Position numbers and translations under genes: made by a program. Below, one piece after another: positions 1 through 5,178 of a DNA stretch of 6,195 bases. The first letter of the stretch is position 1. Each line of letters opens with the position of its first letter. Source of the DNA: Loktanella sp. (lineage in GTDB: Bacteria; Pseudomonadota; Alphaproteobacteria; Rhodobacterales; Rhodobacteraceae); assembly GCA_003551805.1 (NCBI GenBank), contig PUNR01000364.1:1-6195 (forward strand). The letters are read 5' to 3'. A model generated the notes under the pieces. The model worked only from the letters and a program-made list of their open reading frames with translations, searched no databases and had not been told where the DNA came from.

Positions 1-149
1 ATGCAATCCTGCGCCCCATCAGCGACACACAGGCAGAGGTCGAACTTCTGGTCGCCGAACAAGGCGTATCGCCGGGACAGGCTTGTGTGTTCTATGACAC
101 CGAATCCACCCGCATTCTGGGTGGCGGCTGGATATGGCGGGGCGCCTGA
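1..149 (+). CDS. mnmA: tRNA-specific 2-thiouridylase MnmA, C-terminal fragment (5' end outside window)
   Basis: Only the last 48 codons are present; the first complete codon starts at base 3 and the gene ends with TGA at 147-149. The visible protein contains SPGQACVFYD (about residues 23-32 of the fragment) followed by RILGGGWI (37-44). This is the characteristic C-terminal beta-barrel ending of MnmA, the cytoplasmic ATP-dependent enzyme that thiolates U34 of Lys, Glu and Gln tRNAs. The catalytic PP-loop domain and the two active cysteines lie upstream of the window, so they cannot be checked. The frame differs from that of the next gene. An in-frame open stretch of the ATPase gene runs back over this region, but it is non-coding there. 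The identification rests on the short but distinctive C-terminal motif. Confidence 0.85.
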   Translation, partial: AILRPISDTQAEVELLVAEQGVSPGQACVFYDTESTRILGGGWIWRGA

Positions 150-282
150 CACCCCGCCCACCTTCTTATTTCCCAAAATACTCCCGGGGTCAGGGGCGGG
201 GCCCCTGCTGCGGCGCAGCCGCATCCGCAGCCTGCTGCAAAAACTGCTGGCAGATCGCAGCGCGCAGCATTACCCAAGGCGC
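150..282. repeat. GC-rich intergenic stretch resembling a Rhodobacteraceae intergenic repeat
   Basis: This 133-bp gap lies between mnmA and the ATPase gene. It has an A/T-rich block (TTATTTCCCAAAATACTCCC, 166-185), then CCCGGGG and two consecutive perfect hairpins at 191-223. A longer-range inverted match also exists: CCCCGCCC at 152-159 against GGGCGGGG at 194-201. From memory, similar 'CCAAAATACTCCC' followed by GC-rich palindromes recurs after genes in Rhodobacteraceae genomes, so this may be one copy of a dispersed element. Only one copy is visible here, so repetition is inferred. I could not identify a convincing -35/-10 promoter for the downstream gene, although one is expected if that gene is not read through from mnmA. 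Confidence 0.4.
191..223 (+). terminator. Tandem hairpins after mnmA, possible terminator or mRNA 3'-end stabiliser
   Basis: The first hairpin (191-207) has a perfect 7-bp stem, CAGGGGC pairing with GCCCCTG around a GGG loop. One base later, a second hairpin (209-223) has a perfect 6-bp stem, TGCGGC pairing with GCCGCA around a GCA loop. They start about 40 bases after the mnmA stop. No T-run follows either stem, so this is not a canonical intrinsic terminator. A role in termination or in protecting the 3' end from exonucleases is inferred from position and stem strength only. Confidence 0.35.
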
Positions 283-1146
283 ATGATTTACACATCCGCA
301 TCAGACTGGCGCAACGCGCCGCAAAAACGCGTCCTGCTGTTCGCTATGTCGGGCTTGGGCAAAACTTATCTATCCAGCATGCTGCGCCAGACAGGTGACT
401 GGTTTCACTACTCTATCGATTACCGGATCGGCACGCGTTACATGGGCGAATACATCGCTGACAACGCCAAACGCGAGGCGATGAAAGTGCCGTTCCTGCG
501 CGACCTTTTGCGCAGTGACAGTATTTATATCGGCTCCAACATTTCGTTCAACGACCTGCGCCCGATGTCGTCATATCTTGGCAAACCGGGTGATCCGGCC
601 AAAGGCGGGCTACCGTGGGACGAATATACCCGCCGGCAAGACCAGTTCCAAAAGGCCGAGGTTGCAGCCTTGCACGACACCGGCCATTTCATCGAACGGT
701 CGCATGATCTGTACCAGTATCCTCATTTCATCTGCGATACCGGCGGGTCGATCTGTGAATGGGTTGATGTGAACAACCCCGAAGACCCGATCATGACTGA
801 TCTTGCGTCCAAGACGTTGATGGTCTGGATCGAAGGCACTGACGCGCATACCGCCGAACTGATCCGCCGCTTTGACCGCGAACCCAAACCGATGTCCTAT
901 GACCCGGTGTTCCTGCTCGCGACGTGGCAAGCCTATCTGACGGAATTCAACAAAGCCCCCGATGCCGTGGACCCTGATGATTTCATCCGTTGGGCCTTTG
1001 CCAAGGCGCTGGCGCACCGCCAGCCGCGTTACAAGGCAATGGCAGACCGCTGGGGGATCACCGTGGCGCAAGATGATGTCGCCTTAGTGCGCGATGCCCA
1101 AGGCTTTATCGACATGATAGCCCACGCCCTTGAGAAGCAGGGCTAG
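283..1146 (+). CDS. Conserved P-loop ATPase of unknown function
   Basis: The product is 287 residues. A beta strand, KRVLLF (15-20), leads into a Walker A motif AMSGLGKT (21-28) fitting the [AG]x4GK[ST] pattern, so nucleotide binding is well supported. A conserved-looking segment, CDTGGSICEW (151-160), could supply a Walker B-like acidic residue, but this is uncertain. No signal peptide or membrane segment is visible, so it should be cytosolic. I recognise it as a protein annotated only as 'ATPase' in Rhodobacterales; its substrate is unknown. ATG 283 was chosen because the frame upstream overlaps mnmA and the intergenic hairpins. The next ATG (346) would remove the strand before the P-loop. 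The ribosome site is poor: AAGG at 276-279, only 3 nt from the start. It ends 37 bp before metA and may be co-transcribed with it. It could equally be a small kinase; I cannot decide. Confidence 0.8.
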   Translation: MIYTSASDWRNAPQKRVLLFAMSGLGKTYLSSMLRQTGDWFHYSIDYRIGTRYMGEYIADNAKREAMKVPFLRDLLRSDSIYIGSNISFNDLRPMSSYLGKPGDPAKGGLPWDEYTRRQDQFQKAEVAALHDTGHFIERSHDLYQYPHFICDTGGSICEWVDVNNPEDPIMTDLASKTLMVWIEGTDAHTAELIRRFDREPKPMSYDPVFLLATWQAYLTEFNKAPDAVDPDDFIRWAFAKALAHRQPRYKAMADRWGITVAQDDVALVRDAQGFIDMIAHALEKQG

Positions 1147-1183
1147 GCCGCCTATCTGATCCGTTCACGTCAGGATAACGCTT

Positions 1184-2101
1184 ATGCCGATCAAACTGCC
1201 CATCGCCCTGCCCGCCTATGATGTCTTGTCCAAAGAAGGCGTCATGGTGCTGGATGAAGTCACCGCCGCACGTCAGGATATCCGCCCGTTGCGGATCGCG
1301 CTGTTGAACCTGATGCCCAAGAAAATCCAGACAGAAAACCAGTTTGCGCGCCTGATCGGGGCAACCCCGTTGCAGATCGAATTTTCCCTGATCCGCATGT
1401 CCGAACACCAGACCCGCAACACCGCCGCCGAACATATGGAGGAGTTTTACAAACCCTTCAGTGATGTCCGCGACGAAAAATTCGACGGGCTGATTATCAC
1501 CGGTGCGCCGATCGAACATCTGCCGTTTCAGGACGTCACCTATTGGGACGAGCTGACGCAAGTCTTTGACTGGACCCAGACCCATGTCCATTCCACCCTC
1601 GGCGTCTGCTGGGGCGGCATGGCAATGATCAATTACTTTCACGGCGTGCGCAAACATCTGCTGGACCAGAAATTGTTCGGCTGTCTGCGGCACCAGAACA
1701 AGGAACCCAGCTCTCCCTATCTGCGCGGGTTTTCAGACGACTGCGTGATCCCCGTCAGCCGCTGGACCGAAATGCGCCAAGATGAAATCGACGCCGTGCC
1801 GGGACTGACCACACTGATCACCAGTGAAGAGGCCGGTCCTGCCGTGGTCGAAGATATCGCGCATCGCGCGCTTTATATCTTTAATCATTTTGAATACGAC
1901 ACCGGCACGCTGAAGCAGGAATATGACCGCGATATCGCCAACGGTACGCCGATCAACATACCTGCCAATTATTACCCCGATAACGATCCGTTGAAGACGC
2001 CGCAAAACCGCTGGCGCAGTCACGCGCACCTTCTATATGGCAACTGGATTAACGAGATCTACCAGACCACCTATTACGAGTTGGACAAAATTGGCACTTA
2101 A
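1184..2101 (+). CDS. metA: Homoserine O-acyltransferase MetA, predicted acetyl-CoA type
   Basis: This cytosolic enzyme acylates the hydroxyl of L-homoserine, the first committed step of methionine synthesis. The 305-residue length is normal for the family. The catalytic residues fall at canonical family numbers: Cys142 in GVCWGG, and His235 and Glu237 in NHFEYD. The motif around Cys142 differs from the common GICWGAQ. Residue 111 (in GAPIEHLPF) is Glu. In characterised MetA proteins, Glu at 111 goes with acetyl-CoA and Gly with succinyl-CoA, so homoserine O-acetyltransferase activity is predicted rather than succinyltransferase. The ATG is supported by AGGA at 1172-1175, 8 nt upstream. The leader is only 37 bp after the ATPase gene, leaving little room for a separate regulator. 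The 3' end overlaps the start of the next gene. The family is certain; the acyl donor is an inference from one residue. Confidence 0.96.
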   Translation: MPIKLPIALPAYDVLSKEGVMVLDEVTAARQDIRPLRIALLNLMPKKIQTENQFARLIGATPLQIEFSLIRMSEHQTRNTAAEHMEEFYKPFSDVRDEKFDGLIITGAPIEHLPFQDVTYWDELTQVFDWTQTHVHSTLGVCWGGMAMINYFHGVRKHLLDQKLFGCLRHQNKEPSSPYLRGFSDDCVIPVSRWTEMRQDEIDAVPGLTTLITSEEAGPAVVEDIAHRALYIFNHFEYDTGTLKQEYDRDIANGTPINIPANYYPDNDPLKTPQNRWRSHAHLLYGNWINEIYQTTYYELDKIGT

Positions 2102-3083
2102 AGCCCTGACATACACCGCAATCGCCTTGGGGCTTGGCGCTTTGCTGACTGCCTGCACCGCAAACACGCGCACCGAACGGGCCGAGGCCGCATTCCCCCC
2201 CGTCGGCGAATTTGTGAATGTCGCAGGCGGGCGTGTGCATTATGTACAGGCAGGCAATGGCCCTGATGTGATCTTGCTGCATGGCGCGGGCGGCAATCTG
2301 CGTGATTATACCTTTTCGTTGATGGATCAACTGACCGACCGCTACCGCGTGACGGCGTTTGACCGCCCCGGTTTGGGCTATACCGACCGCGCGCCGGGGA
2401 TTGCCACCGGCCCTTTCGCGACCCAAGGGGAAAGCCCCGATGATCAGGTCGCCATGCTGCGTGAAGCTGCCACCGCGCTGGGCATCAAAGATCCGGTCGT
2501 CGTCGGACACAGCTTTGGCGGGATCGTTGCAATGGCATGGGGTACAACCGGCCTGCGCATGGATGACCCGACCAACGCATCGGCCCTTGTGACCTTTGGC
2601 GGCGTGTCGATGCCGTGGCCGGGTGATCTGGGCGCATATTATTCGGTGAATGGCAGCGCTTTGGGCGGTGGTCTGGTGATCCCACTGATCAGCGCTTTCA
2701 CCCCGCAGCGCACCGTTGAAAATGTGGTCGCTGAAACCTTTGCCCCGCAATCACCGCCACCGGGGTATATCGACCATCTCGGTGGCGAACTGGCCCTGCG
2801 TGAACGGACCTTCCGTGCCAATGCACGTCAGGTGAACACCCTGCGGCCCTTCGTGGTCGAGATGACAGCGCTTTATCCGCAACTGACCATCCCGATCGAG
2901 GTGGTCCACGGCACCGCCGACAACACCGTGCCGATCCATGTCCATGCCGAGGAGCTGATAAAGATCGCGCCGACCGTCAATCTTACCCGTCTGGAAGGTA
3001 TCGGCCACCAGCCGCATCACAGCGACGAACCCGAAGCGATTGCCGCGATTGACCGCGCCGCCGCGCGCGCCGGATTGCGCTAG
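2091..3083 (+). CDS. Alpha/beta hydrolase, probable lipoprotein
   Basis: The product has about 330 residues from TTG 2091. It begins with a short Lys-containing region, a hydrophobic stretch and the lipobox LTAC with Cys22, so export and lipid anchoring are likely; Thr at +2 suggests the outer membrane by the usual sorting rule. The mature part is an alpha/beta hydrolase. HGAGG (64-68) is the oxyanion-hole region, GHSFGG holds nucleophile Ser141, and Asp277 (TADNTVP) and His306 (GIGHQPHH) complete the triad. The DRPGLGYTDRAPG segment is typical of the fold. The substrate is unknown; esterase or epoxide-hydrolase-like relatives are possible. An ATG at 2037 is in frame but has no ribosome site, would overlap metA by 65 bp and would give a 26-residue pre-signal tail. 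TTG 2091 overlaps by 11 bp, with weak GAG at 2078-2080, suggesting translational coupling. The exact start is the main doubt. Confidence 0.85.
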   Translation: MALKALTYTAIALGLGALLTACTANTRTERAEAAFPPVGEFVNVAGGRVHYVQAGNGPDVILLHGAGGNLRDYTFSLMDQLTDRYRVTAFDRPGLGYTDRAPGIATGPFATQGESPDDQVAMLREAATALGIKDPVVVGHSFGGIVAMAWGTTGLRMDDPTNASALVTFGGVSMPWPGDLGAYYSVNGSALGGGLVIPLISAFTPQRTVENVVAETFAPQSPPPGYIDHLGGELALRERTFRANARQVNTLRPFVVEMTALYPQLTIPIEVVHGTADNTVPIHVHAEELIKIAPTVNLTRLEGIGHQPHHSDEPEAIAAIDRAAARAGLR

Positions 3084-3118
3084 CCACGCCCACCCCCCAT
3101 AGTGATCGCGCAACATTT

Positions 3119-3123
3119 GGGGA
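3119..3123 (+). promoter_or_regulatory. Ribosome binding site deciding the ppk2 start
   Basis: GGGGA at 3119-3123 lies 8 nt before ATG 3132 and favours that start over GTG 3129 (5 nt spacing) and over a GTG at 3102, which has no such site. The GGGG run is complementary to CCCCA at 3095-3099 in the same leader, so a weak 5-bp hairpin could mask it. Confidence 0.55.
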
Positions 3124-3131
3124 AAAGTGTG

Positions 3132-4001
3132 ATGGACCTACCGTTCGACGGCGCAATCAGCCGCTATTTCAACGACGACGCCCCGCAGGATATCCGCGAT
3201 CTGATCACAGGGGCCAAGAAATCCGATATCGCCAACCCCAGCTTTCCCTATGACAGCCGTTGGGACAGAAGCGACTACAACAAAACGATCGACCAGTTAC
3301 AGATCGAACTGGTGCGCATGCAGGCATGGGTCCGCGACACCGGCCAGCGGATCGTTGTGGTGTTTGAAGGGCGCGATGCCGCCGGTAAAGGTGGCGCAAT
3401 CTCGCGGTTTCGCGAAAACCTGAACCCGCGTGGCGCGAAACTGGTCGCCCTGCCCAAACCGACCGAGACAGAGGCCGCACAATGGTATTTCCAGCGCTAC
3501 ATCGCGCATCTGCCCGCCAAAGGTGAAATCACGATCTTTGACCGCAGCTGGTATAACCGCGGTGTTGTCGAACATGTTTTCGGCTTTTGCACCCCGCAGC
3601 AGCGCGAAAACTGGTTTTCACAGGTGCCAGAATTCGAAGATATGCTTGCCAAAGAAGGGATCACGCTGTTCAAGATCTGGCTCAACGTCGGGCGGGCCAC
3701 GCAGTTGCGCCGTTTTATGGACCGCGAACAAGACCCACTCAAACAATGGAAACTCAGCCGGATTGATGTCGATGGTCTGGCGCTCTGGGACGAGTATTCT
3801 GCCGCGATCCGCGAAACGCTGGACCGTACGCATCTGCCGCAAGCACCGTGGACGGTGGTGCGCGCCGATGACAAACTGCGCGCGCGCGTGAATGTGATCC
3901 GGTCCGTCCTGCAAGCGCTTGATTACACGCGCAAAGATAAGGATGCTTTAGGTGAAACCGATCCCTTGATCGCCGGTGGTCCCGATCTCTGGCATGTCTA
4001 A
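3132..4001 (+). CDS. ppk2: Polyphosphate kinase 2 (PPK2 family, class I)
   Basis: This cytosolic enzyme transfers phosphate between inorganic polyphosphate and nucleoside diphosphates, often favouring NTP formation (ATP or GTP) from polyphosphate. The 289-residue protein has a single PPK2 domain. Walker A is GRDAAGKGG (80-88), and the Walker B region ITIFDRSWYNR (133-143) contains Asp137. The lid region DREQDPLKQWKLS (197-209) carries the family's Arg/Lys residues. Single-domain length and the lid sequence fit class I, which acts on diphosphates; the nucleotide preference cannot be read from sequence. ATG 3132 is chosen on the GGGGA ribosome site; an adjacent GTG at 3129 is a near-equivalent alternative. 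It starts 48 bp after the hydrolase gene, and its stop codon lies inside the start of the TetR gene, so those two are probably translated together. I see no polyphosphate exporter or ppk1 nearby. Confidence 0.95.
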   Translation: MDLPFDGAISRYFNDDAPQDIRDLITGAKKSDIANPSFPYDSRWDRSDYNKTIDQLQIELVRMQAWVRDTGQRIVVVFEGRDAAGKGGAISRFRENLNPRGAKLVALPKPTETEAAQWYFQRYIAHLPAKGEITIFDRSWYNRGVVEHVFGFCTPQQRENWFSQVPEFEDMLAKEGITLFKIWLNVGRATQLRRFMDREQDPLKQWKLSRIDVDGLALWDEYSAAIRETLDRTHLPQAPWTVVRADDKLRARVNVIRSVLQALDYTRKDKDALGETDPLIAGGPDLWHV

Positions 4002-4611
4002 ACAAGGCTACCACCACGGCAATCTGCGCGAAGCGCTGGTCAACGCCTGCCTTGATCTGATCGAAAAGCGCGGGCCAACCGGTTTCACCCTGTCCGAGGC
4101 CGCACGCGAAGCAGGCGTGACCCCCGCCGCTGTCTATCGCCATTTCGCTGGCCGCGAAGATCTGATCGCCGCCGCGGCACAAGAAGGCTATGCCATCTTC
4201 GCCGATCTGATGGATCACGCATATGCAGGTGGCCAGCCGTCTGCGCTTGCGGCGTTTTCGGCCACAGGCCGTGCTTACCTCGCTTTTGCGCGCCGCTATC
4301 CCGGCCATTACATCGCGATGTTCGAATCCGGCGTCTCGATCAACCACAGCGCCGATCTGCATGCCGTGGCGACCCGCGCCATGGGTGTGCTGGAAAAGGC
4401 CGCCGCTGCCCTGAGCCAGCACATCCCCGCCGACAAACGCCCGCCTGCGCAGATGTTCAGCGCCCATATCTGGGCAATGTCGCATGGTGTGGTGGAACTT
4501 TTCGCGCGCGGCAATCCCGGGCGCACCAGCCCTTTCCCCCCCGATGATTTGCTGGAAACCGGCATCGGCATCTATCTGCGCGGGCTTGGCCTGCTGGACC
4601 CTGACACATAG
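3994..4611 (+). CDS. TetR-family transcriptional regulator with WHG-type C-terminal domain
   Basis: The product is a 205-residue DNA-binding repressor-type protein. The N-terminus YHHGNLREALV (6-16) is typical of a TetR subgroup. The helix-turn-helix spans about 31-57: FTLSEAAREAGVTPAAVYRHF, with the recognition helix near PAAVYRHF (44-51). The C-terminal half is all-helical, and IWAMSHG (159-165) matches the WHG motif of the TetR_C_33 ligand/dimer domain. The ligand is unknown. ATG 3994 starts at the position usual for this subgroup and overlaps the ppk2 stop by 8 nt (ATGTCTAA). An in-frame GTG at 3976 is a less likely alternative. The downstream PagL-like gene begins 9 nt after the stop, so the pair is probably co-transcribed, and the regulator may control its own operon. 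No palindromic operator was found immediately upstream because that sequence is coding. Confidence 0.93.
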   Translation: MSKQGYHHGNLREALVNACLDLIEKRGPTGFTLSEAAREAGVTPAAVYRHFAGREDLIAAAAQEGYAIFADLMDHAYAGGQPSALAAFSATGRAYLAFARRYPGHYIAMFESGVSINHSADLHAVATRAMGVLEKAAAALSQHIPADKRPPAQMFSAHIWAMSHGVVELFARGNPGRTSPFPPDDLLETGIGIYLRGLGLLDPDT

Positions 4612-4613
4612 GA
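4610..4613 (+). promoter_or_regulatory. Ribosome binding site overlapping the TetR stop codon
   Basis: AGGA at 4610-4613 shares bases with the TAG stop (4609-4611) of the regulator and lies 7 nt before ATG 4621. This placement suggests that ribosomes ending on the regulator mRNA re-initiate on the PagL-like gene. Confidence 0.6.
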
Positions 4614-4620
4614 ACACAAA

Positions 4621-5136
4621 ATGGACGGTACTTTCGCAGTCATTTTCTTTATCGTCGGTCTGACCGATACCTATCTGAACGAATGTGCCACGGGCTGTTA
4701 CCAGCTGCGCGACGCACCCGCGCGGGCTGCGTTGCAGATCAGCGATACCTATTTCCAATCCGACAATATCAGCAACGAAATCTATGCCACCTATGATCTG
4801 GCACGCAGCTATGGCGCGTTTCAGCCGGTCATCGGGGCAAGTGCAACCAGCGACGGTGACCTTTGGCTTGGCGCAGGCGCGAAATGGACAACACAGAACG
4901 TGATTGAAGGGCCATTCTTCGTCGAACTGTCGTTCATGCCGGGCTTTTATATTCAAGGCGACGGCCCCGACCTTGGCGGGCCGCTGGAATTTCGCGGCGC
5001 ACTTGGTGTCGGCTATGCCTTCGACAATGGTGCCAGCGTGACAGTGCTCGCCGACCACCGTTCAAATGCCGATCTTGGCCGCATCAATCCGGGGCTGGAA
5101 ACAATCGGCGTCCGCTTTGCGATGGCGCTGGACTAA
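4621..5136 (+). CDS. Acyloxyacyl hydrolase, PagL-like lipid A 3-O-deacylase family
   Basis: The family is outer-membrane beta-barrel enzymes that remove the 3-O-linked acyl chain of lipid A. The 171-residue protein ends in strand-like segments and the motif HRSNADLGRINPGLE (146-160). His146, Ser148 and Glu160 have the same spacing as the His126-Ser128-Glu140 triad of Pseudomonas aeruginosa PagL, and the last residues GVRFAMAL form a plausible final barrel strand. The N-terminus (MDGTFAVIFFIVGL) is hydrophobic but has Asp instead of Lys/Arg before the core. An upstream start is impossible because the regulator's stop lies in the same frame 12 bases earlier. A pair of Cys (22 and 26) follows the hydrophobic stretch. 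ATG 4621 is supported by AGGA, 7 nt away. Lipid A deacylation is inferred from the motif; overall similarity to studied PagL appears low. Confidence 0.8.
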   Translation: MDGTFAVIFFIVGLTDTYLNECATGCYQLRDAPARAALQISDTYFQSDNISNEIYATYDLARSYGAFQPVIGASATSDGDLWLGAGAKWTTQNVIEGPFFVELSFMPGFYIQGDGPDLGGPLEFRGALGVGYAFDNGASVTVLADHRSNADLGRINPGLETIGVRFAMALD

Positions 5137-5140
5137 ACGC

Positions 5141-5165
5141 GGCATCCGAATAAACGGCGGTTGCC
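5141..5165. terminator. Imperfect hairpin between convergent genes, weak terminator candidate
   Basis: GGCATCCG (5141-5148) pairs with CGGTTGCC (5158-5165) with one T-T mismatch and a 9-base loop. It lies in the 42-bp gap between the two convergent stop codons, where a bidirectional terminator would be expected. There is no T-run on the plus strand and only a short one (GTTTAG) when read on the minus strand, so support is weak. Confidence 0.25.
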
Positions 5166-5178
5166 CTCTAGAAACGCC

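Noticed and set aside
1..282. 94-residue N-terminal extension of the ATPase frame back to base 1
   Set aside because: It overlaps the recognised MnmA C-terminus in another frame and runs through intergenic hairpins; its residues look like random GC-rich translation. ATG 283 is the better start.
1147..1183. SAM-II type riboswitch before metA, common in alphaproteobacteria
   Set aside because: The gap is only 37 bp and I see no pseudoknot arms; it is too short for that element.
1106..1693. 195-codon open frame on the minus strand
   Set aside because: It is antisense to metA, whose catalytic residues are all present.
2049..2750. 233-codon open frame on the minus strand
   Set aside because: It lies opposite the hydrolase with its complete catalytic triad, and its translation is Cys/His/Arg-rich without a motif.
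3754..5058. 434-codon open frame on the minus strand
   Set aside because: It lies opposite three plus-strand genes with clear family motifs (PPK2, TetR, PagL-like). Its translation has no recognisable domain and is rich in Arg, Cys and His, as expected for antisense of GC-rich genes.
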